A stretch of 64,000 bases of DNA from Novosphingobium resinovorum (GTDB lineage: Bacteria; Pseudomonadota; Alphaproteobacteria; Sphingomonadales; Sphingomonadaceae), in assembly GCF_001742225.1 (NCBI RefSeq), contig NZ_CP017076.1:1203001-1267000 (forward strand). The letters run 5' to 3'. Every line of letters begins with the position of its first letter. Within the stretch, counting starts at the first letter, position 1. The notes beneath the pieces are model-generated. The model was not told the origin of the DNA. It was given only the letters and a program-made list of their open reading frames with translations, and did not search any database. The position numbers and the translations under genes were made by a program. This document shows, in pieces, positions 45,501 to 53,518 of the stretch.

Positions 45501-45611
45501 CATCGAGGAGATCGGCAGGGACAGGTAGGCGACCAGGCCCAGCAGGACTACGCCGATCGCCAGCAGGCACGTGCCGACCCGGCGATTGATGAAGGCGGCG
45601 GAAAGGCTCAT
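42507..45611 (-). CDS. RND efflux permease (MdtB/MdtC-like)
   Basis: 1034 aa inner-membrane RND pump. ATG 45611 is used because GGAG is 8 bases upstream and it overlaps the adaptor stop as ATGA; a longer frame upstream is just the adaptor region in another phase. N-terminus MSLSAAFINRRVGTCLLAIG, TM4 relay GFVVDDAIVVIENI, TM10 GIVKKNAIMMIDFA with Lys present. The sequence style (ASLPGASADTMATSVATPLERTLTNIPG) is that of MdtB/MdtC-type pumps. Only one pump subunit is encoded, unlike the enterobacterial MdtBC pair, so it probably works as a homotrimer. Confidence 0.92.
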   Translation of the reverse strand: MSLSAAFINRRVGTCLLAIGVVLLGLVAYLSLPISSMPQVEYPTISISASLPGASADTMATSVATPLERTLTNIPGVTQMTSSSSLGQTQITLQFDLNRNIDGAAVDVQTQINAAAGLLPKNMPNPPTYHKVNPAGASIYSLALTSDTLPLTEVDRYAENYIAQPISQLPGVGLVDYHGQLRPAVRVRVDPDRLTGLDLTLEDVRTVIGTSTVNAPKGTLNGLHQSVVLSATDQLMDAKAYRNVVVAYRNGAPIHLTDVATVENAPEDVHQAAWFQGKRAIIVDIAQSPGSNVMSTLKGIKDKLPALEASLPPSVHLAVVADRTQTITGSVNDVQLTLMITIALVVMVILVFLRNFWATLIPSLTIPLSLIATFAVMYALGYSLDNLSLMGLTIAVGFVVDDAIVVIENIMRHIEEGKSPMEAALLGSREVGFTIISMTVSLIAVFIPILAMGGLIGRLFREFAVTITVALIASGIVSLTVTPMLCGWLIRDEKGRRHGRFHRWSERWLTALNDGYERLLDVALRHQRLTVLSFVATVALTGGLYVTLPKGFFPQVDTSFVIGTIRGAPDISYEDISKRLNAVAKVTMADPDVDTVDYWAGPNPTMSDGRMILNLKPLDQRSVTADDILARLGKKIAEIPGVTQGLQVRQDIQIGARSGLAQYQYTLQDGNLHELYKWATILQDKFKTLPELQDVSSDKQASSTSMTLEIDRTTASRLGVQAQDIDNTLYDAFGQRQVATIFDPLSQYYVIEEVDPRFQLDADALTHLHVRSSTTQALVPLSSLVRVKQGVAPVTIAHQGPFPAVTLSFNLAPGVALGTAVTAIQNAEQAAGMPATVKGSFQGAAQAFQASLSTQPFLILAAIVTIYIVLGVLYESAIHPLTIISTLPSAGLGALLALMLAGKDLSIMGIIGILLLIGIVKKNAIMMIDFALHAQRERGLAAFDAIREACLLRFRPILMTTLAALLGAVPLAIGSGAGAELRQPLGIAIVGGLIVSQVLTLFTTPVIFLWFERLRVSGRRWRARKQGEGAPAQA

Positions 45612-46798
45612 TGTGCCTGCTCCGTTGCAGATTGCGCTGACGATTGGGCCTTGACGGGTGCTCCTGCGGACAGGCGCGACTGGCCCGAGACCACGATTTT
45701 CTCCCCGGGTTTCAGGCCCGAGAGGATTTCGGTGAAGCCATCGACGGCGGGGCCTGCCTTGACGTTGCGGACCTCGGCGGTGCCGTCGCTCTTGACGGCA
45801 TAGACGTAGCGGCCGGTCTCGCTGGTCTGGACGGCCTGGCTGGGCACCACCGCCACCCCGCGGTCGGTACGGACGAGCACGCGCGCGGAGACGAATTCTC
45901 CCGGCCACAGTGCCCGGTCGCCGTTGCCGAACTCGGCGCGGAGCTGGAACTGTCCGTTCGTCTGGTCGACGTTGCTTCCCACGAACAGGAGCCGCCCATC
46001 GACGATGTGGCTGGCGCCGTCCCGCGAATAGACCGACACCGGAAGCGCACCGCTGCGCTGGCCGGTGAGCACTTCTCCCAGCGAATCCTGGGGCAGGGTG
46101 AAGAGCACGGAGATCGGCGCCATCTGCGTCACCGTGACCACACCGGTCGTATCACTGGCGTGGACCATGCTGCCCTGATTGACCTGTCGCAGGCCGACAC
46201 GCCCCGCGATCGGCGCGACGATCCCGGCGAATTCGACATTGAGCTGGGCAGCGGCGATCGCGGCATCGTCCGCAGCGACGGTGGCCTGGAGCGCTGCGGC
46301 CTGCGCCTTGGCGGCATCGTAGCTTTGCGTGGTGCCCGCTCCGGCCTGTGACAGGGCACCGGTGCGCGACACTTCCTGCCGGGCATTGACGAGCTGCGCC
46401 ATGTCCCGAGCCCGCGCGGCCTGCGCTTGCGCGAGCACGGCCTGATACGGCCGGGGATCGATCTGCGCGAGCAGGCGGCCTGCTTGTACCTCGTCGCCCT
46501 CGTTGAAGGCCAGGCGCATGATCTGGCCGTCCACCCGCGCCTTGACGTCCACCACCTTCAACGGGGCGACGCTGCCGATCCCGGAAATCCAGATCGGCAT
46601 GTCGCGGGTCGTGACGATGCCGGTGACGACCGGTATCGGCTTGGCGGAGGCATCGGCCTTGGCGGTGCCCGACTGGCCGCCGTCATAGACGGCGAAACCG
46701 GCGATGGTCGCAACGGCAAGCATGGACAATCCCGCCAGCTTCCAATGCAGCGGCAGGCGTGGCCGATCCTGATGAGGGGCGTGTTCGGTTTCGTTCAC
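45608..46798 (-). CDS. RND efflux periplasmic adaptor (MdtA-like)
   Basis: 396 aa from GTG 46798, which overlaps the channel gene stop as GTGA. Single N-terminal TM anchor (about 20-40), not a lipoprotein. Features: first lipoyl half VDVKARVDGQIMRLAFNEGDEVQAGRLL, Ala/Gln hairpin, second half APIAGRVGLRQVNQGSMVHA, beta-barrel and membrane-proximal domain with PGEKIVVSGQSRLSAGAPVK at the end. Middle gene of channel-adaptor-pump. Confidence 0.9.
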   Translation of the reverse strand: MNETEHAPHQDRPRLPLHWKLAGLSMLAVATIAGFAVYDGGQSGTAKADASAKPIPVVTGIVTTRDMPIWISGIGSVAPLKVVDVKARVDGQIMRLAFNEGDEVQAGRLLAQIDPRPYQAVLAQAQAARARDMAQLVNARQEVSRTGALSQAGAGTTQSYDAAKAQAAALQATVAADDAAIAAAQLNVEFAGIVAPIAGRVGLRQVNQGSMVHASDTTGVVTVTQMAPISVLFTLPQDSLGEVLTGQRSGALPVSVYSRDGASHIVDGRLLFVGSNVDQTNGQFQLRAEFGNGDRALWPGEFVSARVLVRTDRGVAVVPSQAVQTSETGRYVYAVKSDGTAEVRNVKAGPAVDGFTEILSGLKPGEKIVVSGQSRLSAGAPVKAQSSAQSATEQAQ

Positions 46799-48312
46799 CG
46801 GGATTTTTCCTGAGATTGAAGCGGAGCGGAGCGTGACGTGGGCGCCGCCGCGAACTGAAGGTCGGCCCGGCCGAAGCCGCCGCCGAGCGCCCGGCACAGG
46901 CTGACGATCGCCTGCAGGTGCGTCAGCCGGGTCTGGGCGAGGGAATCGCGTGCTTGGTACAGCGTCTGCTGCGTAGTCAGCACGCTGAGGTAATCGGCGC
47001 TGCCGAGACGATATTGGGTCATCGCAAGGGCGGCGGCGCGCTGCGCGGAAGTGGCGCCGCCTTCCTGAAGGGCTTCCTGCGCACGCGCATTGGCGATCGC
47101 GCCAAGCGCATCCTCGACTTCCTGATAAGCGGTGAGAACCGTCTGGCGGTACGTGGCGACAAGCTCGGCCTGCCTCGCGCGGCTGACCTTGAGCTGGCCG
47201 CCGAGACGCCCGCCGTCGAACAACGGGGCGAGCAATCCGGCCGCGCCATCGGCGATGGCGACTGGCGGGAAGACGCTTCCGGCGCCCGCTGCGCGCAGGC
47301 CGCCGCTGGCGGAAAGCGACAGGCTTGGAAAGAACGCCGCACGCGCCGCGCCGATATCGAAATTGGCGGAGACGAGGCGGGCTTCGGCAGCCTGCACGTC
47401 GGGGCGCAGCGCCATCAGTTGCGGCGGCAGGTCTGGGGATATGGCGGGGCGCAGCACATCGTCGAGAGAGGCTCCCTCGACGGTAAAGCCTTCCGGCGGT
47501 CGGCCGGTCAGCACCGCAAGGGCGTCCTGCGCTACCTTCAGTTGCTGTACCAGTGCCGGGACGGCGGCGTCGAGCCCGGCGATCGAGGTTTCCTGCTGGC
47601 GCAGTTGCAGGTCCGTCGCCGTCCCGGCCGACCGCTGGGCCTGTATGAGAGCGAGCACCTTGCGGGCATCGTCCGCCTGTTGCCGCGCTATGCCAAGCCT
47701 TTCGCGAAGCGACAGGACAGTGAAGTATTCGTCTGCGACCGAGGCGGACAGCGTCATCGCGACCGTCCCCGCATCGAAGGCGCTGGCCCGGGCGAGCGCG
47801 ACCCCGGAACCCGCCGCCGCGCGGTTTTTGCCCCAGAAATCGAGTTCGTAGCTGGCCTGCGCCAGCACGTTTCGCGTCGGGCTTGAAGTCGAGCCGGAAG
47901 ATGCACCGGCAGTCCCGCTGAGCGAAAGCGACGGCGCAAGCGGCGCGGCGACGATCCGTGCGGAGCCTTCCGCCTGACGGACCCGGGCGACCGCGGCCTG
48001 CAGGGTGAAACTGTCGGACAGGCTGCGCTCCATGAGCCGATCGAGTTCCGGGCTCGCGAAGTGCCGCCACCAGTCGCTGCGCACGGTAGCCGGCGGCTCT
48101 CCCTGAAGTGCTGGCTGAGCGGCCTGCGTATCCCATGCACCGACGGGGGCGATCGAGGGGCGGTGATAGGCGGGCGTCAGCGAACAGCCGCCGAGCGAGG
48201 CGGCCAGCGCAACGGCCAGGGCAAGAGGCGCGTGGCTCCGCCCCGCTGGTTTCAGCGGATCGCGGCGTGGCCCGATGCGGGCGGTATCGAGGTTATGATG
48301 CTGCACCGGCAC
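46795..48312 (-). CDS. RND efflux outer-membrane channel lipoprotein (NodT/OprM family)
   Basis: About 505 aa from GTG 48312 (GTG 48306 is also possible; no clear Shine-Dalgarno, so the start is uncertain). The lipobox is LGGC (Cys43 in this numbering), which places an unusually long n-region before it; a start nearer the lipobox may be real. Two TolC repeats follow with YELDFWGKNRAA and RPDVQAAEARLVSANFDIGAARAAFFPSLSLSASGG. First gene of the efflux operon. It lies 75 bases downstream of the response regulator gene stop on the same strand, and an AACATTAAATC motif copy lies between them. Confidence 0.85.
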   Translation of the reverse strand: MPVQHHNLDTARIGPRRDPLKPAGRSHAPLALAVALAASLGGCSLTPAYHRPSIAPVGAWDTQAAQPALQGEPPATVRSDWWRHFASPELDRLMERSLSDSFTLQAAVARVRQAEGSARIVAAPLAPSLSLSGTAGASSGSTSSPTRNVLAQASYELDFWGKNRAAAGSGVALARASAFDAGTVAMTLSASVADEYFTVLSLRERLGIARQQADDARKVLALIQAQRSAGTATDLQLRQQETSIAGLDAAVPALVQQLKVAQDALAVLTGRPPEGFTVEGASLDDVLRPAISPDLPPQLMALRPDVQAAEARLVSANFDIGAARAAFFPSLSLSASGGLRAAGAGSVFPPVAIADGAAGLLAPLFDGGRLGGQLKVSRARQAELVATYRQTVLTAYQEVEDALGAIANARAQEALQEGGATSAQRAAALAMTQYRLGSADYLSVLTTQQTLYQARDSLAQTRLTHLQAIVSLCRALGGGFGRADLQFAAAPTSRSAPLQSQEKSR

Positions 48313-48348
48313 CGGGTAGCGGGCCGACGATGGAGCGTGGTTCGTTCG

Positions 48349-48366
48349 AACATTAAATCCGTTTTA
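48349..48366 (+). promoter_or_regulatory. candidate response-regulator operator, copy 1 (before efflux operon)
   Basis: AACATTAAATCCGTTTTA, 37-54 bases upstream of the channel gene start. Identical at 16 of 18 positions to copy 2 at 49086-49103 read on the other strand. A TTCG also stands 8 bases before the motif in both copies. Both copies flank the regulator gene 48387-49067, the natural candidate binder. Confidence 0.55.
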
Positions 48367-48386
48367 GGGTCCGCCAATGCCCAAGA

Positions 48387-49067
48387 TCAAAGGATGGGCG
48401 CCGCCATGCGATAGCCTGCCCCGTGAACGGTCTGGATCAACTGCTCCGGCGGGTCGCGATCGATCTTGCGGCGCAGGCGATGGATGTGCCGGTCGATCAG
48501 CGCGTCTATGGGCTCGAAATCGTAATCCCATGCCGCCTCGATCAGCATGGTGCGGGTGACGATCCGTCCGGCATTGCGCATCAGGAATTCCAGCAGCAGG
48601 CTCTCCTTGTGCTGGAGCACCACGTCCACTGCCCCGCGCACCGCGCGCCGGCTGGCCGGATCGAACGAGAGGTCGCCCACTTTCAGCACGGCATTCGACC
48701 GCGCGCGATCGGCGCGCCGCGCCAGCGCTTCGATCCGCGCGCTCAGTTCGGCGAAGGCGTAAGGCTTGGCGAGGTAGTCGTCGCAGCCGGCACGAATGCC
48801 CTCGGCCTTGTCCAGTGCACCCGAAAGGGCACTGAGCATCAGGACGGGGGTGTCGTTCCCGGCCTTGCGCATGGCCTGCACGATGGCGATGCCGTCCATT
48901 CGCGGCAGCATCCGGTCGATGACGGCGACGTCGTAGAAACCCTCCGTCGCCAGCATCAGGCCGGTCTCTCCTTCCTGCGCACGATCGACGACGTGGCCGC
49001 TTTCCTGCAGCCCGCGCACGAGGTAGGAGGCTCCGCGATCGTCGTCCTCTATGACCAGCAGCCGCAT
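48387..49067 (-). CDS. OmpR-family response regulator without an adjacent own kinase
   Basis: 226 aa from ATG 49067; sequence upstream in the same frame is not response-regulator-like, so the longer frame is rejected. Receiver: EDDD (7-10), Asp51 in VIDRMLPRMDG, DDYLAKPY. Winged helix with LLLEFLMRNAGRIVTRTMLIEAAWD and LIQTVHGAGYRMAAPIL. No kinase gene follows; downstream on the same strand is the MdtABC-like operon, and divergent is a complete regulator-kinase pair at 49216. The gene probably controls the efflux operon and itself through the two copies of the 18-bp motif. A kinase from the neighbouring pairs may phosphorylate it. Confidence 0.85.
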   Translation of the reverse strand: MRLLVIEDDDRGASYLVRGLQESGHVVDRAQEGETGLMLATEGFYDVAVIDRMLPRMDGIAIVQAMRKAGNDTPVLMLSALSGALDKAEGIRAGCDDYLAKPYAFAELSARIEALARRADRARSNAVLKVGDLSFDPASRRAVRGAVDVVLQHKESLLLEFLMRNAGRIVTRTMLIEAAWDYDFEPIDALIDRHIHRLRRKIDRDPPEQLIQTVHGAGYRMAAPIL

Positions 49068-49085
49068 GAAGGGCGTTCGCTTTCG

Positions 49086-49103
49086 TGAAACCGATTTAAT
49101 GTT
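49086..49103 (-). promoter_or_regulatory. candidate response-regulator operator, copy 2 (before regulator gene)
   Basis: Minus-strand sequence AACATTAAATCGGTTTCA, 19-36 bases upstream of the regulator start at 49067 and 113-130 bases before the divergent regulator start at 49216. Differs from copy 1 at two positions. Location suggests autoregulation. Confidence 0.55.
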
Positions 49104-49215
49104 TGTGCGAAGCTGTGAATCGCACGGCCATGGCATAGGGTGCTCTAGCAGCACCGGGGCTCTGCGTGCCATGCGGTTTCGTATGCACCCCAACGAAGGA
49201 AGCACGGACAGTGAC

Positions 49216-49899
49216 ATGGCGAGAATCCTGATCGTCGAGGACGACGCGCAGACCGCCGAGGAGGTGGCCGCTGCCCTGACCGACCACGGCCACGACGTGA
49301 CGCTTGCCGGAACCGGCCGCGAGGGACTGCTGATCGCTGCGGCCGAATCCTTCGATGCGCTGGTTGTGGACCGGATGCTGCCCGGCGGCATGGACGGGCT
49401 GACCATCGTATCGACCTTGCGGGCGACCGGGGACGATGTGCCCGTCCTCGTGCTCAGCGCTCTGTCGGACGTCGGCGAGCGCGTAAGGGGGCTCAAGGCG
49501 GGCGGTGACGACTACCTGGTGAAGCCCTTCGAATTCCTCGAACTGACCGCTCGCGTCGATGCCCTGCTGCGTCGGCACACCGCGCCGCAGCGCGAAACGG
49601 TGCTGCGTGTGGGCGATCTCGAACTCGACCTGCTGACTCAGGCCGTGCGCAGGGGCGGGCGCAGCATCGAACTGCTGCCCCGCGAATTCCGCTTGCTGGA
49701 ATACCTGATGCGCCACGCCGGACAGATCGTCACCCGCACGATGATGTTCGAGGAAGTCTGGCACTATCACTACGACGAGCCGACCAATGTGATCGACGTG
49801 CACGTCAGCAAGCTGCGCCGCAAGATCGAGCGCGCCGACGCGCCGCAACTGATCCAGACCGTGCGCGGCTCGGGGTACATGCTCCATGCGCCTGGTTGA
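49216..49899 (+). CDS. OmpR-family response regulator
   Basis: 227 aa from ATG 49216 (ATG 49183 would add 11 residues). Receiver: VEDD, Asp52 in VVDRMLPGGMDG (one extra residue in the usual LPGxDG turn) and DDYLVKPF. Winged helix with LLPREFRLLEYLMRHAGQIVTRTMMFEEVWHYHYDEPTNVIDVHVSKLRRKIE. Overlaps its kinase gene by 14 bases. Divergent from the orphan regulator at 48387. Targets unknown. Confidence 0.9.
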   Translation: MARILIVEDDAQTAEEVAAALTDHGHDVTLAGTGREGLLIAAAESFDALVVDRMLPGGMDGLTIVSTLRATGDDVPVLVLSALSDVGERVRGLKAGGDDYLVKPFEFLELTARVDALLRRHTAPQRETVLRVGDLELDLLTQAVRRGGRSIELLPREFRLLEYLMRHAGQIVTRTMMFEEVWHYHYDEPTNVIDVHVSKLRRKIERADAPQLIQTVRGSGYMLHAPG

Positions 49900-51244
49900 C
49901 CTTCCGCGCACCGGCAGCTTTCGGCTTGCCCTGCTGTTCCTGACGCTGTTCGGTGTGGCTTCGGCGGTGCTCTTCGGCTTCCTGTACCTGCAGACCGAAC
50001 GCTTTCTGCTTGCCGGCATCGACAACTGGCTGGAACGGGAGGCGCCCGCCCGGTTCGATGCGGACCTCCCCGAAGTCCGCCGCCTTTTCACGCTTCACGC
50101 GGCCGACAATCGTGGCAACATGGAACGGGTATTCGTGCTCTATGCTCCCGAGGGACGGCGGCTGGCGGGCGACCCGCTGCCGCTGCCGGACACGCTGGAG
50201 ACATCGGGCAAACCCTTTTTCATGACGGCTCGACGCGGTTCCAAGGTGCTGCGCTATCGCGGCGTGGCGCGTCGCTACCCATCGGGCGAGGTCGCGATCA
50301 TCGCCGAAAACCTCCATGAATCGCGCGAATTCGACGAAGCCTTCATCAGTACGGCGGCCTGGGGAGCCCTGATCACCGCCGTGCTCGGCCTGGGCGGCGC
50401 CACGATCGTCGGGCTGGGAGCGGTGCGCCGCTTCGACGCCGTGGCCGACGCGATCCAGGAGATCGTGCGCGGCGACTTGTCGCGCCGATTGCCCGCGCGC
50501 GGCACGTCGGGCGACCTCGATCGCCTTGTCCATGTCGTGAACGGCATGCTCGACGACATCGAACGGCTGATGCAGGACGTGAAGGGCGTCTGCGACGGGA
50601 TCGCGCACGACTTGCGAACGCCGTTGACCCGCATCCTCGCAGGACTGGAGCGTTCTCAGCGAAGGGCGGAAACGCGCGAGGATTACGCCCTTGCGGTCGA
50701 TGACGCGATCGTCGAATTGCGCGGGGTACTGCGGACTTTCACCGCGATGCTGCGCATTGCCGAACTGGAGGACGGCGCCCGGCGCAGCGGCTTCTCGCAA
50801 GTCGATCTGCCGCTCATCCTGGCCGACGTGGTCGATTATTACGACCCTGCCGCCGAGGAGAAGGGCCTTACTCTGACCACGGCTTTCGATACCGAAGGGC
50901 GATGCACGCTCAACGGCGATGCGAGCCTGCTGTTCGAGGCGTTCGCGAACCTCATCGACAATGCAATCAAGTTCACGCCCGCCGGCGGCCATGTCGTCGT
51001 CGAACTGAAGAACCGCGCCGGCGGCCTGGAAGTCGCCGTGCGCGATACCGGATGCGGCATTCCGGCCGAAGAGCGCGAAGCCGTCTTCCAGCGGTTCTAC
51101 CGCGCCGAACACAGTCGCAGCAGTCCCGGCAACGGACTGGGCCTTACTCTGGTGAAAGCCATAGCGCATCTCCACAACATGACCGTCCGCATCGACGCCC
51201 TGACGCCGGGCGCCCGTGTGGCGTTGATTGCAGCCGGCGCCTGA
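49886..51244 (+). CDS. sensor histidine kinase, partner of the 49216 regulator
   Basis: 452 aa. TM1 about 13-34, periplasmic loop about 35-155, TM2 about 157-180, HAMP (RFDAVADAIQEIVRGDLSRRL), HisKA His241 in DGIAHDLRTPLTRI, HATPase DNAIKFTPAGG, DTGCGIP and GNGLGLTLV. Starts inside the regulator end. Followed after 68 bases by a second regulator gene (51313), so the two pairs may be on one transcript. Signal unknown. Confidence 0.9.
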   Translation: MRLVDLPRTGSFRLALLFLTLFGVASAVLFGFLYLQTERFLLAGIDNWLEREAPARFDADLPEVRRLFTLHAADNRGNMERVFVLYAPEGRRLAGDPLPLPDTLETSGKPFFMTARRGSKVLRYRGVARRYPSGEVAIIAENLHESREFDEAFISTAAWGALITAVLGLGGATIVGLGAVRRFDAVADAIQEIVRGDLSRRLPARGTSGDLDRLVHVVNGMLDDIERLMQDVKGVCDGIAHDLRTPLTRILAGLERSQRRAETREDYALAVDDAIVELRGVLRTFTAMLRIAELEDGARRSGFSQVDLPLILADVVDYYDPAAEEKGLTLTTAFDTEGRCTLNGDASLLFEAFANLIDNAIKFTPAGGHVVVELKNRAGGLEVAVRDTGCGIPAEEREAVFQRFYRAEHSRSSPGNGLGLTLVKAIAHLHNMTVRIDALTPGARVALIAAGA

Positions 51245-51312
51245 AGGTGTCGTGCGAACGTCACATTTGCGGTGCACTTCGGCGATGACATTTTCCCAAC
51301 CATGGTAGCCAG

Positions 51313-51999
51313 ATGCATTTGCTGATCGTCGAGGACGATGACCAGATCGCGACGTTCCTCGCACGCGGGCTAGCCGCGATCGGACACCTCGTCGATACGG
51401 CGGGGTCGGGAGAGGCGGCGATCGAAGCCATCGCGGCGCATCATTATGACGCCATGGTGCTCGATCGCATGCTGCCCGGGCTGGACGGTATCGAGGTGCT
51501 CCTGCGCAAGCCGCGCGACTTGCCGGTATTGATGCTCAGCGCTCTGAACACCCTGGACGACCGGATCGAAGGGCTGAATGCCGGTGCCGACGACTACCTC
51601 GTCAAACCGTTCGAAGTGGCGGAGGTCGCTGCCCGACTCAACGCCATTGCCCGGCGCTTTCCCGCATCGGAGCGTCCCGACGTCCTCGGGGCCGGTGACA
51701 TCGAGATCGTGCTGACCACCTTGCGCGCGACCCGTGACGGCAAGCCGCTGCACCTGAACAAGAAGGAATTCGCGCTGCTGGCGGAACTGGTCCGCAATGC
51801 GGACCGCATGGTCACGCGCAGAATGATGATCGAGCGCGTCTGGGGCTATTCCTTCGATCCGTCCACCAACATCATCGAAAGCAACATGAGCCGGCTGAGG
51901 GGCAAGTTGACCATCCACGGTGGTACGGATCCGATCGAGACGGTGCGCGGAACCGGCTACATCCTGCGCAACGCGGTGCCATGCCCGGAACTCGGCTGA
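51313..51999 (+). CDS. OmpR-family response regulator with shortened receiver loop
   Basis: 228 aa. Receiver: EDDD, Asp51 in VLDRMLPGLDG and DDYLVKPF. Between LDG and the next beta strand (PVLMLSAL) there are 3 fewer residues than in the other regulators of this window, which would trim helix alpha3 or its loop. Winged helix with LLAELVRNADRMVTRRMMIERVWGYSFDPSTNIIESNMSRLRGKL. Overlaps its kinase gene by 19 bases. Second of two tandem pairs; the phosphatase operon starts 117 bases after the kinase. Confidence 0.88.
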   Translation: MHLLIVEDDDQIATFLARGLAAIGHLVDTAGSGEAAIEAIAAHHYDAMVLDRMLPGLDGIEVLLRKPRDLPVLMLSALNTLDDRIEGLNAGADDYLVKPFEVAEVAARLNAIARRFPASERPDVLGAGDIEIVLTTLRATRDGKPLHLNKKEFALLAELVRNADRMVTRRMMIERVWGYSFDPSTNIIESNMSRLRGKLTIHGGTDPIETVRGTGYILRNAVPCPELG

Positions 52000-53402
52000 A
52001 CCCGCGCAGCGTATTCGGACTCGCCGGGCTGTTCGGTCTGGTGTTCGTGCTGGGCACGGCGGCGATCGGCGTCGCGACTTATCACTTTACCGAACGCGAA
52101 CTGGCACACTCGGTGGACCTTCGCATCGAGCGCGAGCGTGCGCGGCTGATCGCTCCGGCAAACGGTATTGCGCCCGGTGCAGCGCAAGTCGCGCGCCGTA
52201 TTCACGAATTCGCGGATCGCCGGAACATCAGCAGTGTCGGCTACGTCCTGCTCGATCGCAACGGCACGCGCCTAGCCGGGCACCTCGAGGTCAGGGGGGA
52301 CGGGCAGGATCTGCACGACGTCGAGTTTCGCCAGTATGGCGGCGATTGGGGAGCGGCCCGCGCGGTATCCACGGTACTACGGGATGGAGGGCACCTTACC
52401 ATCGTCGGCGAAAGCGAATCCGGCGAGGAAATGGGCAAGATCGTCTGGCGGATCGGCGGCACGGCGCTTGTGCTGGCGACGATTCTCGGCATTGGCAGTG
52501 CCGTATTGCTGAGCCATCTGATCAGACAGCGGCTGGCAGCCAGCCTCGTGACGGCGCAGGCGATCATCGCCGGAGACTATTCACGGCGCATTTCGGTGGA
52601 TCGTCTTGGAGGGCTGTTCGCAGAGCATGCGCGTACCTTCAATCACATGCTCGACCGTATCGACGCCCTGATGACCAATCTGAGGCAGGTGTCCAGCGAT
52701 CTCGCCCATGACTTGCGTACGCCGCTGACCCGTTTGCAGGGCACCCTTAGCGAAGCTGGCAGCGAGGATCTGATCGACGAGGCACAGCGTCTCGCACTGC
52801 TGCGTTCGGCCGCACGCGAGACGGCGGGAGTTCTGGCGCTGTTTACCGCCATCCTGCGCATCAGCGAGGTCGAAGCCGGCGGCAGGCGCGCGCAGGTCCG
52901 GCGGACCCGGCTGGATGTTCTGGTGGAGGACGTCGTCGATTCGTACGCCCCGGCCTTTGCCGACGCGAAGCGCGTGCTGCGGACCGGCTGCCTTCACCCC
53001 GTCACGCTGGAAGCCGACGCCGACCTGATCAACCAGATGCTGGTCAACCTTCTGGAAAATGTCCTGCTGCATACGCCCGCGGGCAGCGAGACCTCCGTTC
53101 TGGTGGAGATCGCGGAAACCGGGGCCGTGCTCATCGTGCGTGACGACGGGCCGGGAATTCCCGATACCGACCGCAAGAGCGTCTTCGGCCGGTTCGTACG
53201 GCTCGAACGCAGTCGCCATACCCCCGGCCACGGGCTTGGTCTGTCGCTCGTGGCGGCGATCGCGAAGTTCCATGACGCGTCGGTCGAACTCGAGGACGGG
53301 CGGCCGGGGCTTGTCGTCCGTGTTCGTTTTCCCCTGTCCGATGCATGGGGGAAGGCTAACGGCGCCGAACAGGCCGCCGAACATTCTAATCTTGCAATGT
53401 AA
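51981..53402 (+). CDS. sensor histidine kinase, partner of the 51313 regulator
   Basis: 473 aa. TM1 about 12-33, periplasmic domain to about 150, TM2 about 154-176, HAMP (VTAQAIIAGDYSRRIS), HisKA His243 in SDLAHDLRTPLTRL, HATPase ENVLLHTPAGS, DDGPGIP and GHGLGLSLV. Same AHDLRTPLTR subfamily as the kinase at 49886, pointing to duplication of the pair. It precedes the YncE-phosphatase-TBDR operon on the same strand, so that operon is a candidate target. Confidence 0.9.
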   Translation: MPGTRLNPRSVFGLAGLFGLVFVLGTAAIGVATYHFTERELAHSVDLRIERERARLIAPANGIAPGAAQVARRIHEFADRRNISSVGYVLLDRNGTRLAGHLEVRGDGQDLHDVEFRQYGGDWGAARAVSTVLRDGGHLTIVGESESGEEMGKIVWRIGGTALVLATILGIGSAVLLSHLIRQRLAASLVTAQAIIAGDYSRRISVDRLGGLFAEHARTFNHMLDRIDALMTNLRQVSSDLAHDLRTPLTRLQGTLSEAGSEDLIDEAQRLALLRSAARETAGVLALFTAILRISEVEAGGRRAQVRRTRLDVLVEDVVDSYAPAFADAKRVLRTGCLHPVTLEADADLINQMLVNLLENVLLHTPAGSETSVLVEIAETGAVLIVRDDGPGIPDTDRKSVFGRFVRLERSRHTPGHGLGLSLVAAIAKFHDASVELEDGRPGLVVRVRFPLSDAWGKANGAEQAAEHSNLAM

Positions 53403-53431
53403 CGGCTTCCCGGCGTCTTCGAGCGCTTTGC

Positions 53432-53447
53432 GTAACAGGACTGTCAC
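53432..53447 (+). promoter_or_regulatory. Pho-box-like half-site pair before the phosphatase operon
   Basis: GTAAC (53432-53436) and GTCAC (53443-53447) recur with an exact 11-base period; the second sits in CTGTCAC, 6 of 7 to the PhoB half-site CTGTCAT. The first half-site (GCGTAAC) is weak. Located 72-87 bases before ATG 53519. Fits phosphate control of an acid phosphatase operon but could be chance or a site for the upstream regulator. Confidence 0.4.
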
Positions 53448-53518
53448 AGGCAATTCCTAGCGGGTCCTTGTCTCGCCGGAACAGGATCGCCGGCCAATAT
53501 CACAGGGATCACATCTTC

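Noticed and set aside
49068..49496. N-terminal extension of the 48387 response regulator
   Set aside because: It overlaps the divergent regulator gene and the extra residues are unlike any receiver; the canonical MRLLVIEDDD start is at 49067.
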